NCBI RefSeq assembly: GCF_014635185.1
Contig: NZ_BMCM01000002.1
Coordinates: 186,001 to 250,000, forward strand
Source of the DNA: Microbacterium murale
GTDB taxonomy: Bacteria > Actinomycetota > Actinomycetes > Actinomycetales > Microbacteriaceae
DNA length: 64,000 bases
Direction: 5' to 3'
Part shown: positions 7,766 through 17,616 of the stretch, in pieces
Position numbering within the stretch: position 1 is the first letter of the stretch
Layout of the letters: each line of letters begins with the position of its first letter
Translations under genes and position numbers: made by a program
Notes under the pieces: model-generated
The model's input: the letters and a program-made list of their open reading frames with translations, nothing else
Databases searched by the model: none
What the model was told of the DNA's origin: nothing

Positions 7766-10700
7766 ACCCGGTCGCCACGGATGACGAGATCGTCAGCGAC
7801 GTAGTACAGCGCGACGTCGATCTCGTCGAGCGGCACTGCGAAGCGGCGGTGATAGGCGAGGCGATACAGCGCGAGCTGCAGCATCCGCTCTTCGCGTTCC
7901 GAGGCGTTGCGCGGTGCCTTGCCGGTCTTCCAGTCGACGATCTCGATACGTCCGCCGCGATCCTCGCGGCGGTACACGGCATCCAGCTTGCAGATGACGA
8001 TGTGGCCCTCGCCCGCACTGCCGGTCGCGCCCGCCGCGGTGCCCCCGCCCAGCGCGAAGTCGATCTCGATCTCGACGGCGATGGGCTGGCGCGTCGCCCA
8101 TTCGCTCCCCTCGAAGATCTCGCGCAGGCGCTCGAGGTCGGCCTCATCGGCTGCTGACACACTCCACTGGTCGGGCTGCTCCTCATCGGAGTCCCACAGT
8201 GCGCTCTCGGGGCCGGCACCGGCCCCGACGAGCCCGGACCGATGCTCCACCCAGGCGTGGAAGAGCGTGCCGAGGCGGGTCTGCCGGTACGGCCGCTCTG
8301 GCATGGGCCTGCTGAGTGCACGCACCGTGCCGTCGAAGTCGGTCACGTAGTCCTTGAACTTCGATGCGGGCACGCGCGCAGGCGGTTCCGCACGTATGCC
8401 GCGCTGACGTTCGGCACGCTCGGCGAGCAGTCGTCCCAGCTGCGCAGTGGGAACCGGCTCTCCCTCGACAGCACGCACGCGCGCGGCAGCGGACTCGACC
8501 ACCGCACGCCGGCCCCCCAGAGGGTCGAGCGGCCACACACTGGTCTTCCCCTCCCCGGCGTAGGGATTCTCGTCGTCGTCGACCGCTGCGATCGCTTCGA
8601 GCCCCAGCGCGTCGATGGCCTCGCGCAGGTACGGGCTCGCTTCACGAGGACTCTTCTGCCCCGCCCAATGCGCTCCGGTCAGGAGCAGATCGGTGCGCGC
8701 ACGGGTGATCGCCACGTAGGCGAGCCGGCGCTCCTCCTGCTGCTGATAGTCACGGTAGGCGTCCTTGAAGACCGTGAGGGCGCCAGGTGCGGCCTTGCTC
8801 CTGCTCGTCAGAGAGGCCACGCCCGCCTTGAGCCACTTCTGCGGATCGAGGGCGGCATCCGCCGGCGGCTCCCACAGGAAATGCGGCAGTGCTGCGCTGT
8901 CGCCACGCAGCGCGAACGGCAGCACACCGAATCCGAACCACCCGGACGTGTCGGTCGGACGAGAGGGAAGTTCCCCCTCCACGAGCCGCACCACGGCGAC
9001 GGCATCCCACTCGAGCCCCTTGGATCCGTGGATCGTGAGCAGTTGGACGACGCCGGGCTCGGGCGGCTCCGGCCTGGGCATCAGCTCATCCGTGCTCTCA
9101 GCCTTGTCGAGCCACGCCAGCAGCGACCCGATCGTGCCGCGATCATCGGCGGTGAGAAACGCACGCACCTCGTCCGCGAAGGCGCGCAGTTGCGTCGCCG
9201 CCACGCGTGCGGGTCCTCGGGTCTCGTTGGAGGCGAGTTCGATGTCGAGTCGGAGTTCGATCTCGATCAGGCGGATGAGCTCGGGAATGGGCTGACCGGA
9301 CGCTCGCCGCAGGCGTTCGAGCATCTCCCCCGCCGCACGTATCCGCGCCCGGCCCTCTTCGGTGATGCGTTCGATGAGTCGATAGTCGTCGCGGAGCCCG
9401 CGCACCACATCGACGGCATCCACGATCGACACGGCTTCGTCGGCGCCCCGTGAGGAGCGGATGCGCGCGCGCAGCTCGTCGGGCAGCGGCAGCAGTCCGC
9501 TGTCACGTCTGGACAGTTCCGAGGCGAGGTCGTACAGCGCACCCATGTCGGCGAGGCCGACGCCGAACCTCGGCCCTACGAGCAGTCGGATGAGCGCGGA
9601 GCCCGCGTTCGGATCGTGGAGGACACGCAGCGTGGACACCACATCGACCACCTCCGGCGTGGTCAGTAGACCGCCGAGGCCGAGGATGCGGTGCGGGATG
9701 CCCCGCGCCGCGAGCGCCTCGGCGAAGGTCTGCATGTGACGCTTGGATCGGAACAGGACAGCCCCCGTGTGGGGTGACGCCCCCGCGCGCGCCGATGTCG
9801 CGTATACCGCTCGCCGCTCGGCGAACCACTCCGCCACCTCAGCCGCCTCGTCATGCACAGTGAGCGGGTACCGGATGCCGACCGCGCCGGTCCCCGCGCC
9901 GGGGCGCGGCTCGAGCGGCGGGACGTCGAGTCCGGGGCGTCGAAGCGGCTCGAGCACCCGATTGGCCACGTCGAGAATGGTGCTGTCGTTGCGCCAGCTC
10001 GTCATGAGGCTGAAGTCCGCAGGCGCCGTATCGCGGGCGAAAGTGCGCGCGAACGCGTAGAGGTTGTCGGCGCTCGCACCGCGCCAGCCGTAGATCGACT
10101 GATGCGGGTCGCCGACCGCCATGACGGCCGAGTCCCGGAACACTTCGGCGAGGAACTGCGTCTGGATCACCGAGGTGTCCTGATATTCGTCCAGCAGCAC
10201 CACCCGATGCTGCTCGCGCAGGTCGGCGCGCACATCGGGTGATGCTTCCACGATGTCGTAGGCGCCGCTCACCTGATCTGCGAAGTCGAGCACACCCCTG
10301 CGTTGTTTCTCGGCGATGTACGACCGCACGAGCGCGGTGAGCGTGGGCAGCGCGAGCAGATTGTCGGCGACCTTCGCGATGTCGGCGTTGCTGCGATACG
10401 GCGCGAAAGCGACCGCATGCTCGCGCGCGATCCGCTCCGCCCTCTCCAGATCGGCTCGGTGGTCGAGCGCGTCGCCGGCGAGCCGCTGCACCGCGTCGAC
10501 GACTGTGCCGACGGCGTACTCGATGCCCTCCAGCTCCGGCAGGTCGGCCCGCAGCACGACCTCGCGCGCCAGCATCCAGGACCCGGCCTGGCTCAGCATG
10601 GCGACGTCTGGGTCACGGCCGATCCGCGGCGCATGCTCGCGCACGATCGAGTCGGCGAACGCGTTGTACGTCGAGACGCGGGGGCGGATCATCAGATCCT

Positions 10701-11169
10701 CCGCCGTCCGCGGCGAGGTCGGATCCCATCCGGTGTCGAAGTGCTCGGCGAGCTCGCCCAGAACCTGCGAGCGCACCAGCGAACGCTGTGCGCCAGGAGA
10801 TGCCTCGTCGACGCGTCTCAGCATCCCGGCGGCGATGATCTCCGGGACATGCGGGAGCAGGCCGCGCTGACCGTATTCGTCGATCACCGCGAGCCGCGCG
10901 GCGATGCGTTCGGCCAGTTCGCCTGCGGCCTTGCGGGTGAAGGTCAGCCCGAGGATCTCGTCGCGACGCACATGCCCGTTCGCGACGAGCCAGACGACGC
11001 GGCCCGACATGGTCTCGGTCTTCCCACTGCCCGCACCGGCGACGACGAGCGCAGGCGTGGGTGGTGCCTCGATGACGCGCTGCTGCGCCGTCGTGGGTGG
11101 CGGCTGTCCGAGTGCCGCTGCCACCTCGAGCGCCGAGAGGCCTCGGCCCCGTTCATTCCACGACGTCAT
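7711..11169 (-). CDS. adnB: AdnB-type helicase-nuclease subunit
   Basis: 1152 residues. An SF1A helicase module (Walker A AGAGSGKT at 44-51, DEYQDTS in motif II, GSKGLEWDAV late in the core) is followed by a RecB-like nuclease domain with DWKTGK at Asp1079-Lys1081. The ATG at 11169 overlaps the stop of the upstream helicase gene as ATGA, indicating translational coupling; an upstream in-frame start at 11217 is less likely. The pair matches AdnAB, the actinobacterial double-strand-break resecting helicase-nuclease. This subunit carries the strong helicase motor and one nuclease site. Confidence 0.88.
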   Translation of the reverse strand: MTSWNERGRGLSALEVAAALGQPPPTTAQQRVIEAPPTPALVVAGAGSGKTETMSGRVVWLVANGHVRRDEILGLTFTRKAAGELAERIAARLAVIDEYGQRGLLPHVPEIIAAGMLRRVDEASPGAQRSLVRSQVLGELAEHFDTGWDPTSPRTAEDLMIRPRVSTYNAFADSIVREHAPRIGRDPDVAMLSQAGSWMLAREVVLRADLPELEGIEYAVGTVVDAVQRLAGDALDHRADLERAERIAREHAVAFAPYRSNADIAKVADNLLALPTLTALVRSYIAEKQRRGVLDFADQVSGAYDIVEASPDVRADLREQHRVVLLDEYQDTSVIQTQFLAEVFRDSAVMAVGDPHQSIYGWRGASADNLYAFARTFARDTAPADFSLMTSWRNDSTILDVANRVLEPLRRPGLDVPPLEPRPGAGTGAVGIRYPLTVHDEAAEVAEWFAERRAVYATSARAGASPHTGAVLFRSKRHMQTFAEALAARGIPHRILGLGGLLTTPEVVDVVSTLRVLHDPNAGSALIRLLVGPRFGVGLADMGALYDLASELSRRDSGLLPLPDELRARIRSSRGADEAVSIVDAVDVVRGLRDDYRLIERITEEGRARIRAAGEMLERLRRASGQPIPELIRLIEIELRLDIELASNETRGPARVAATQLRAFADEVRAFLTADDRGTIGSLLAWLDKAESTDELMPRPEPPEPGVVQLLTIHGSKGLEWDAVAVVRLVEGELPSRPTDTSGWFGFGVLPFALRGDSAALPHFLWEPPADAALDPQKWLKAGVASLTSRSKAAPGALTVFKDAYRDYQQQEERRLAYVAITRARTDLLLTGAHWAGQKSPREASPYLREAIDALGLEAIAAVDDDENPYAGEGKTSVWPLDPLGGRRAVVESAAARVRAVEGEPVPTAQLGRLLAERAERQRGIRAEPPARVPASKFKDYVTDFDGTVRALSRPMPERPYRQTRLGTLFHAWVEHRSGLVGAGAGPESALWDSDEEQPDQWSVSAADEADLERLREIFEGSEWATRQPIAVEIEIDFALGGGTAAGATGSAGEGHIVICKLDAVYRREDRGGRIEIVDWKTGKAPRNASEREERMLQLALYRLAYHRRFAVPLDEIDVALYYVADDLVIRGDRVYSEEELVQRWSAARAAR

Positions 11170-14100
11170 GCACTGACCGCCGGCACTGTGTGGATGCGGC
11201 ACGGGTGCACACGCCACTGCACGTCGGCGCAGTGCGCCTCGACGTGAGCGGTGAAGCTGTCTCCCGACATCCCCCTGGCCGCCGATGCGAGCCGGTTCAG
11301 GAATCGGGTGCGCGCATCACCCATCAACGTGTGCTGATGGGCCACACGGTAATCGCTGCCGGCCAGCGTGTTGGCGACGAGCAGCAGCCGGGCACCCGCG
11401 AGCGCGCCGGCATCAGCACCGTCGATCAGACCATGGTCGACCGCGACCTGATAGGCCGCGAGCTGCGCGTGCTCCTCGACCTTGGCATCCGTGGTCGGCT
11501 CGTTCTTGCCGGTCTTCAGATCCACGACGACGACTCGTTCTCCGTTCATTCCTTCAGCCATGTCGGTCCAGCCGCGACCCCGCGCGGCAGCATGCTCTCC
11601 CGCGCCGGTCGGGTACGCCTCGACCCGATCGATGAAACCGTGCACGACCGCCCTGTTCGGGCCGTCGGCATCCTCGCCCACGTGCACGGCCGGCGCCGCG
11701 ACGAGGTCATCGTCCACGCCCGGCCCCTCGACGGCTGCCACGTCCACGGCGAAACGGAACTCCACCTCGCTCGCGAGCACGCGTCCGCGATCGCCCTCCA
11801 CCTCACCGAGGTAGGAGTGCAGGCGTTCGACGTACAGATCGGCGCGGCGGCGCTCCTTGCGCCCGATCCACTCCGTCTCGAAGTCGAGCTCCGGCCAGTG
11901 CTCGGCGAGGACAGCCCGCAGCTTCTCGAGATCCCCGTCGGGCACCGTCTCCATCGCCTCATGGATGATCGTGCCCATCCCGGCCGACGGCGGCAGCACC
12001 GTATCGCCGCCGAGCGCCGAGATCGCCCAGTTCAGTTCGCATTCCTCGAACGATTCCATCTTCGAGGGTGAGACGCGCGCGGCCTCGATCGACAGATCGT
12101 GCAGTGGGGCGGACGTCGACACCGGGGCGATGCCGTACCACTCCCGCGGGTCGGCGCCGGGCACGCCTTCACGCGCCAGCACCGAAAGCTGACCCGCTGC
12201 ATCCGCGCGCGTGTCGGCGTCAGCGGAACTCGTCAGCGTGCGCCGATGACGCGCGACGAGGCCGCGCAGGGTGAGCGGATGCTCGGCTGCCGGATGGGCG
12301 GAGGCGGGAGGCGGCTCAGGCAGGAACCCGAAGAACGCGCTGGGTCCTGTGGCATCATCATCCACCGCTGTGACGACGATGCGTGAGCGCGCCCGCGACA
12401 GCGCCCGAACGAAGAGGCGCAATTCGTCATGCAGGGCATCACGGCGCCGATCCAGTACGCCGGGCGCCGTCTCGGGCTCACCGGAGCGAGCGGCGGTGAC
12501 GGCATCGGCCAGGCGCCACGTCTCGAGTAGACCTCCGCGCAGCCGGACGTTCGGCCACACGCCGTCCTGCACTCCTGCAACGATGACGGCGTCGAACTGC
12601 GTGCCCAGCGCGGTGGCCGGTGTCAGCAGCGTCACGAGCCCCGGCCGGTCGGGTGTGGAGAGCGTGTCCTCCGGCACTTCGCTGTCGAGGATGTCTCGCA
12701 CGAACACTTCAGGACGCTCGTTCGGAGTGCGCTCGACGAAGCGTTTGGCCGCGTCGAAAAGCGCGACGAGCGCGTCGAGCGCCCTGGCGGTCTCTCCCCC
12801 ACCTGGCTGCTCCGACGCGGCTCGCCAGTACTGCTGCAGCTTGGAACCGTCAAGAGCCCGAGCGCCATCCCAGATACGCCAGAGCAGCTCGTGGATCGTC
12901 TCCCCCGCATCGGCCGCGGCGGCCGTCTCGGCCAGCGTCGTGGCGAAGCGGGAGGCGACTCTGGCCTCCGGCGCGTCGACGAATGTGAAGTGCGCTGGAA
13001 AGGCCATGGCCTGGCGCAGCAGCTCGGAAGCCGGCGTCGATCCCCCGTCGGCGAGCTCGACGTGGCGCAGCCGTGCGCGCAGGCGACGGAGGCCGACGGC
13101 ATCCATCCCTCCGAACGGCGAACGCAGCGCGTCGATGAGCATCTCGGGTTCGCGAGCCTCGACCGGGGTGAGCGCCAACCGCACGATGCCGACGATGTCG
13201 CGCACGACGCCCTCGCTGCCGAGTGGCCGCTGCACACCGGCTGCCCGCGTCGGCACTTCGCGTGCCGCGAGTTCGGTCTCGAGCGACGTCACCTGCCTGG
13301 TGTCGTGCGCGATCACTGCCATGTCGCTCCATGCGATCCCATGCGTGAGATGCCAATCGCGGAGCGTGCCGGCGATGCGGTCGGCCTCTTCGTACGGCGA
13401 TGGGGCGAGGAACGCCTGCACAGGGACGTCGACAGAGGACGGCTCGTCGGGGGTCTGCGGTGCGGGGCCCGGTGCGCGACGGTGCTCGACTCGTCCGGCG
13501 ACGCCGATCGCCTGAGTGACGGTGCGGGTCAGATCGGTGAGCGCCGGCCTCTGACGATGCGGCGTCTCCAGTACGAAAAGGCGCTCGAGCACCCCGGAGA
13601 GCTCGTGGAACAGCTGCGGGCTCGCCCCGCGGAACGCCCCGGAGGAGATGTCGGGATCGCCGAACGCGAGGACCGCGATGCCCCGTGCGCGCAACGCGCG
13701 CACCATGGTGATGCCGCCTCTGGTGATCTCCTGCGCGTCATCGATCAGCACGACTCGCAGCGGCGCGAGCGGGCCGAGGATCGCAGCATCGGCATCGCGG
13801 AGGATCGCCGCCGCCTCACTGAGCAGATCCGCCGCGTCGCGGTACGCGGTGCGCATGCCGGCGAGCACGGCGCGGTACTCGTCGACGAACGCGCCGACCG
13901 CACCCCAGACCGGCCGCTGCGAAGCCTGCAACTCGTGCGGCTGCACTCCCAGTTCGGTGCACTCCGCGAGGAAGGCGCGCAGCTCGGAGCGGAACCCTTT
14001 CGAGGCGCGCACGTTCGCGCTCAGAGACTCGGGCCATCGCGACGGGTGCCCCGCGGTCTCATCGTCGAGGTCGCCGGCGAGCAGATCGGCGATGATGCGG

Positions 14101-14438
14101 TCCTGGTCGGCGCCCGTCAGGAGTGCCGGCGGCTCTTCACCCGCGTTGACCATCGCACCGCGGACGAGCTGGAAGGCGAATGATCCGAGGGATCGGGCCA
14201 GCGGGCCAGGAGTCGCCTGACCGATGCGCACGCCGATGCGGTCGCGCAGCACGGTCGCCGCCTGGCGGTTCGGGGTCAGCACCAGCACCTCTTCGGGCGC
14301 GAGCGCGTGATGGCCGAGAAGCGCGGCGACCCGGTCGATCAGGGTCTGCGTCTTGCCTGTTCCTGGAGCGCCGATGATGACTCCGGATGCATCGACAGCC
14401 GCGCCCACGACGGCTCGCTGCCCGGCATCCTCTGTCAT
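11166..14438 (-). CDS. adnA: AdnA-type helicase-nuclease subunit
   Basis: 1090 residues. An N-terminal UvrD-like ATPase (Walker A GAPGTGKT at 23-30) is followed by a divergent helicase core and a C-terminal PD-(D/E)XK nuclease domain that begins at the SKMESFEECELNW segment and includes VDLKTGK (Asp973, Lys975). It is transcribed first and coupled to adnB by ATGA, as in mycobacterial AdnAB. Both nuclease sites look intact. I chose ATG at 14438 because TAGCGT lies seven bases before it, a leaderless promoter; the reading frame continues upstream to 14597 but that part does not resemble the family. Confidence 0.85.
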   Translation of the reverse strand: MTEDAGQRAVVGAAVDASGVIIGAPGTGKTQTLIDRVAALLGHHALAPEEVLVLTPNRQAATVLRDRIGVRIGQATPGPLARSLGSFAFQLVRGAMVNAGEEPPALLTGADQDRIIADLLAGDLDDETAGHPSRWPESLSANVRASKGFRSELRAFLAECTELGVQPHELQASQRPVWGAVGAFVDEYRAVLAGMRTAYRDAADLLSEAAAILRDADAAILGPLAPLRVVLIDDAQEITRGGITMVRALRARGIAVLAFGDPDISSGAFRGASPQLFHELSGVLERLFVLETPHRQRPALTDLTRTVTQAIGVAGRVEHRRAPGPAPQTPDEPSSVDVPVQAFLAPSPYEEADRIAGTLRDWHLTHGIAWSDMAVIAHDTRQVTSLETELAAREVPTRAAGVQRPLGSEGVVRDIVGIVRLALTPVEAREPEMLIDALRSPFGGMDAVGLRRLRARLRHVELADGGSTPASELLRQAMAFPAHFTFVDAPEARVASRFATTLAETAAAADAGETIHELLWRIWDGARALDGSKLQQYWRAASEQPGGGETARALDALVALFDAAKRFVERTPNERPEVFVRDILDSEVPEDTLSTPDRPGLVTLLTPATALGTQFDAVIVAGVQDGVWPNVRLRGGLLETWRLADAVTAARSGEPETAPGVLDRRRDALHDELRLFVRALSRARSRIVVTAVDDDATGPSAFFGFLPEPPPASAHPAAEHPLTLRGLVARHRRTLTSSADADTRADAAGQLSVLAREGVPGADPREWYGIAPVSTSAPLHDLSIEAARVSPSKMESFEECELNWAISALGGDTVLPPSAGMGTIIHEAMETVPDGDLEKLRAVLAEHWPELDFETEWIGRKERRRADLYVERLHSYLGEVEGDRGRVLASEVEFRFAVDVAAVEGPGVDDDLVAAPAVHVGEDADGPNRAVVHGFIDRVEAYPTGAGEHAAARGRGWTDMAEGMNGERVVVVDLKTGKNEPTTDAKVEEHAQLAAYQVAVDHGLIDGADAGALAGARLLLVANTLAGSDYRVAHQHTLMGDARTRFLNRLASAARGMSGDSFTAHVEAHCADVQWRVHPCRIHTVPAVSA

Positions 14439-14451
14439 GGCATCCACGCTA
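14436..14451 (-). promoter_or_regulatory. Leaderless promoter, adnAB operon
   Basis: Minus-strand TAGCGT (14451..14446), seven bases, ATG at 14438..14436. This supports the shorter start of adnA. Confidence 0.6.
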
Positions 14452-14599
14452 GCCCGAGCTCCGGACACTGCCGAACCGCGTCGCGGAGCAACCGCACCCC
14501 CGCTTGTGCGCCCAGGGCGAAACCGGACGCCACGCCCGATCCGGCTCGACACCACCGGGGTAGAGTTGGGCGCAGTCCCCGAATCTTCAAGGAGCACGA

Positions 14600-14824
14600 G
14601 TGGAAATCCGCATCGGCATCATCAACACCGGCCGCGAACTGAACTTCGAGACGTCCACCAGCCCGGACGATGTCCGCGCCCAGGTGACCGCGGCCCTCGA
14701 GCAGAACGCCGCGCAGGTGAGCTTCACCGATGTGAAGGGCAACTCCTACATCGTGCCGACCGCGAACCTCGCCTTCATCGAACTCGGCACCGAAGAATCG
14801 CGTCGCGTCGGCTTCGTCGCCTGA
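14600..14824 (+). CDS. DUF3107 family protein
   Basis: 74 residues, GTG start with AAGGAG seven bases upstream. The sequence matches the short actinobacterial DUF3107 family (VEIRIGI at the start, VTAALEQ in the middle, IELGTEESRRVGF near the end). No function is established; the fold appears to be a small alpha/beta protein with no membrane segment. It is divergent from adnA and seven bases upstream of a small membrane protein gene, so the two may be cotranscribed. Confidence 0.85.
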   Translation: MEIRIGIINTGRELNFETSTSPDDVRAQVTAALEQNAAQVSFTDVKGNSYIVPTANLAFIELGTEESRRVGFVA

Positions 14825-14830
14825 CCCGCG

Positions 14831-15118
14831 ATGTACATCCTTCTCGCACTCATCTCCGCGTGCGCTCTGGGCATCGCCGTGCACTTCGTGCTGCCGCACC
14901 GCTCGCTGCGGGGCGTCGTCGTCGTGCCTGCGATCGCGGCCGCCGTCGCGGCCGTCGTGTACACGCTCATGCAGTGGTCGGGCATCGGCGAGGACAACGG
15001 CTGGGTGTGGCTGGCGAGCATCGGTGGCGCCGTCATTGTCTCGGCCCTCGTCGGATATGTGCTCACCGTCATGCGCCATCGTGCGGATGCCGAGCAGAAG
15101 GTCGCGCTCGGGATCTGA
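14831..15118 (+). CDS. Small membrane protein, function unknown
   Basis: 95 residues with three predicted membrane helices (about 2-19, 27-46, 60-82) and a short charged C-terminus (MRHRADAEQK). I do not recognise a named family. It starts seven bases after the DUF3107 stop and is likely in the same transcript. Codon use is like the neighbours. Confidence 0.7.
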   Translation: MYILLALISACALGIAVHFVLPHRSLRGVVVVPAIAAAVAAVVYTLMQWSGIGEDNGWVWLASIGGAVIVSALVGYVLTVMRHRADAEQKVALGI

Positions 15119-15142
15119 GCCGCCTCGTGAGCGACGCAGGAG

Positions 15143-15853
15143 TTACGCGGCGAGGCCCATCGCATCCATGCGGCGCGCGTGCGCACCCATGAGTTCGGTG
15201 TAGACCGGCTCGACCCTGTCCTCGTCCTCGGCCAGGCGCTCCGGCCGCAGCGCCTGACGTGCCACGAGCACGGTGTCGCCGACGAGCCTGCGCGCCCACA
15301 TCGACAGCAGTGAGCGCCACTCCTGGTCGGACTCGATGGTGCGCTTGAGGATCTCGACGATCTCGCCGGTGTCATCGTCCTCGCGCAGGATGTCGGCGAT
15401 CCGGCGCCCTGTGTCGCCGTAGCTGGAAGCGAGCGCGAGATAGAAGTCGTCCAGCATCCCGGCCGTGATGTACACCGCGAGCAGTGTCTCGCGCGGCCTG
15501 GCGCCGATCGTCTTGCGGCGGAAGGCATCGAGGTGCTCGCGGAACGGCAGCATCAGCTCGGTCGCGTCCTCGCCCTGCTCGCGGATCACATCGACGATGC
15601 CACGGTGCTTGCTGAGCGCGGCGCCGGCCGCACGCGTGATCGCGGCCTTCTCCTCGAGTTCGGGCGTCGCCCTGATCAGCCGCGTGAGCGTCTCGAAGTA
15701 TCCGAGCTGCAGATACGCGGCCTGGCCGAGGAACCGGTTCAGCTCCGGCGCGAGTTCCGCGAAGTCGACTCGCATCGCCCCGCCGACGTCTCCACGAGCG
15801 CGGAGCGTCAGAGTACGCCTGGGGGCATCACGTTGCCAGAACCACTTCACCAC
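15143..15853 (-). CDS. Ferritin-like fold protein (MiaE-like)
   Basis: 236 residues, mostly helical, resembling the actinobacterial ferritin-like proteins related to tRNA-(ms2io6A) hydroxylase MiaE. The expected di-iron ligands are only partly apparent (EEKAA, KHRG and DDFYL segments lie in helices), so catalytic activity is uncertain. The GTG start is supported by TAGTCT six bases upstream on the minus strand. It is convergent with the small membrane protein gene and divergent from the DEAD-box helicase. Confidence 0.75.
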   Translation of the reverse strand: MVKWFWQRDAPRRTLTLRARGDVGGAMRVDFAELAPELNRFLGQAAYLQLGYFETLTRLIRATPELEEKAAITRAAGAALSKHRGIVDVIREQGEDATELMLPFREHLDAFRRKTIGARPRETLLAVYITAGMLDDFYLALASSYGDTGRRIADILREDDDTGEIVEILKRTIESDQEWRSLLSMWARRLVGDTVLVARQALRPERLAEDEDRVEPVYTELMGAHARRMDAMGLAA

Positions 15854-15865
15854 GGGTTCAGACTA
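15851..15865 (-). promoter_or_regulatory. Leaderless promoter, ferritin-like gene
   Basis: Minus-strand TAGTCT (15865..15860), GAACCC, then GTG at 15853..15851. Confidence 0.6.
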
Positions 15866-15917
15866 CCGGCGCCGCGACGGGGAGAACGGGTCTTCCGGCC
15901 GATTCGCTCTGCTCGGG

Positions 15918-16039
15918 TACTCTGGAAGCAACCCTGCCGTAGGAGCAGGGGCCCGCGCCTGTGGCACAAGAGACGGCGTGGATCCGTAACGTGGCGCTCT
16001 CTTCCTTCCCGAAGGCCCGCCGGACAGGCAATAGAACAA
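15918..16039 (+). promoter_or_regulatory. Promoter and leader of DEAD-box helicase gene
   Basis: TACTCT at 15918-15923 is a candidate -10 box, giving a leader of roughly 110 bases before the GTG at 16040. The leader contains a short stem (CCCTG and CAGGG around 15941-15960). No strong Shine-Dalgarno precedes the start codon. Confidence 0.4.
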
Positions 16040-17554
16040 GTGACAACATTCGCTGATCTCGGTATCGATCAGGACATCGTCGACGCAATCGCTGCCAAGG
16101 GCATCATCGACGCGTTCCCCATCCAGGAGCAGACCATCCCCCTCGGGCTCCCAGGCCAGGACATCATCGGCCAGGCGAAGACGGGTACCGGAAAGACCTT
16201 CGGTTTCGGCGTCCCCGTCGTGCAGCGCCTCGGCAAGAACCCGGAGCCCGGCGTCAAGGCGCTTATCGTCGTCCCGACCCGTGAGCTCGCAGTGCAGGTG
16301 TACGAAGACATCGACCTGCTCACCAGCAACCGCTCCACCAGTGTCGTCGCCATCTACGGCGGCAAGGCCTACGAGGGCCAGATCGACCAGTTGAAGGCCG
16401 GCGCGCAGATCGTCGTCGGCACGCCTGGTCGCCTCATCGACCTCGCCGGCCAGCGTCTGCTCGATCTGTCGAACGCGACTGAGGTCGTGCTCGACGAGGC
16501 GGACAAGATGCTCGATCTCGGCTTCCTCGCCGACATCGAGAAGATCTTCCAGAAGGTGCCTGCCGTCCGGCACACCCAGCTGTTCTCCGCGACCATGCCA
16601 GGCCCGATCGTGGCACTCGCACGTCGCTTCATGAACAACCCGATCCACATCCGCGCGAACGACCCGGACGAGGGGCTCACGCAGGCGAACATCGAACACC
16701 TGGTGTACCGCGCGCACTCCCTCGACAAGGACGAGATCATCGCCCGGATCCTGCAGTCCGAGGGTCGCGGCAAGACCGTGGTCTTCACCCGCACGAAGCG
16801 CGCGGCCCAGCGGCTCAACGACGAACTCGGCGACCGCGGGTTCAACGTCGGCACCGTGCACGGCGACATGGGTCAGGAGCAGCGCGAGCGCTCGATGGCC
16901 GCGTTCAAGGCCGGCAAGCGCGATGTGCTGATCGCCACGGACGTCGCCGCCCGAGGCATCGATGTCAACGACGTCACGCACGTCATCAACCACACGATCC
17001 CCGACGACGAGAAGACCTATCTGCACCGCGTCGGCCGCACGGGCCGTGCGGGCAAGACCGGCATCGCCGTCACGTTCGTCGACTGGGAGGACCTGCACAA
17101 GTGGGCCCTCATCAACCGCGCCCTCGACTTCGGTAAGCCCGAACCCGTCGAGACGTATTCGTCGAGCCCGCACCTGTACGCGGAGCTGAACATCCCCGAG
17201 GGAACCAAGGGCCGACTGACGACGGCGCCCAAGACGCAGTCCGTCAAGACGCAGCGCACCCCGCGCCCTGAGCGCGCGGCTGACGCTGCTGCCGAGCAGG
17301 GTTCGGGCGACGGCACCACACGCCGTCGCCGTCGCCGTCGTGGCGGCTCTGACGACAAGGTCGGTTCGACGTTCGCCGAAGGCGTTGCACCGAGCGAGTC
17401 GGCGACGTCGGATGCTGCACCCGCCGTCGATCGTGACGCCGAAGGTGCCGGCACGCACGACGGCAAGGGCGGCGAGCACCACGACGGCAAGTCCGCTCCG
17501 CAGCGTCGCCGCCGTCGCCGCCGTTCGGGTGGCGCTGCGCCGGCCGGCGCGTAA
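16040..17554 (+). CDS. DEAD-box RNA helicase
   Basis: 504 residues. The Q motif is at the N-terminus (Phe4 to Gln29), Walker A AKTGTGKT at 46-53, DEAD near 152, SAT in LFSATMP, and HRVGRTGRAG in the second RecA domain. Residues from about 400 on form a low-complexity tail with an arginine tract (RRRRRRRGG) and Asp/Gly-rich stretches, a likely RNA-binding disordered region. I chose GTG at 16040 because family members begin with TTFADLGI; the open frame upstream does not resemble the family. Expected role: RNA remodelling in ribosome assembly or RNA decay. Confidence 0.93.
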   Translation: MTTFADLGIDQDIVDAIAAKGIIDAFPIQEQTIPLGLPGQDIIGQAKTGTGKTFGFGVPVVQRLGKNPEPGVKALIVVPTRELAVQVYEDIDLLTSNRSTSVVAIYGGKAYEGQIDQLKAGAQIVVGTPGRLIDLAGQRLLDLSNATEVVLDEADKMLDLGFLADIEKIFQKVPAVRHTQLFSATMPGPIVALARRFMNNPIHIRANDPDEGLTQANIEHLVYRAHSLDKDEIIARILQSEGRGKTVVFTRTKRAAQRLNDELGDRGFNVGTVHGDMGQEQRERSMAAFKAGKRDVLIATDVAARGIDVNDVTHVINHTIPDDEKTYLHRVGRTGRAGKTGIAVTFVDWEDLHKWALINRALDFGKPEPVETYSSSPHLYAELNIPEGTKGRLTTAPKTQSVKTQRTPRPERAADAAAEQGSGDGTTRRRRRRRGGSDDKVGSTFAEGVAPSESATSDAAPAVDRDAEGAGTHDGKGGEHHDGKSAPQRRRRRRRSGGAAPAGA

Positions 17555-17565
17555 GTTCTTACTCC

Positions 17566-17597
17566 AGTGGGGCGGATGCTGCGGCATCCGCCCCACT
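17566..17597. terminator. Bidirectional terminator hairpin
   Basis: A perfect 14-bp stem (17566-17579 with 17584-17597) and a 4-base TGCG loop between two convergent genes. No long T-run follows on either side. Confidence 0.75.
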
Positions 17598-17616
17598 GTC
17601 GCATGCAGACGGTCCC

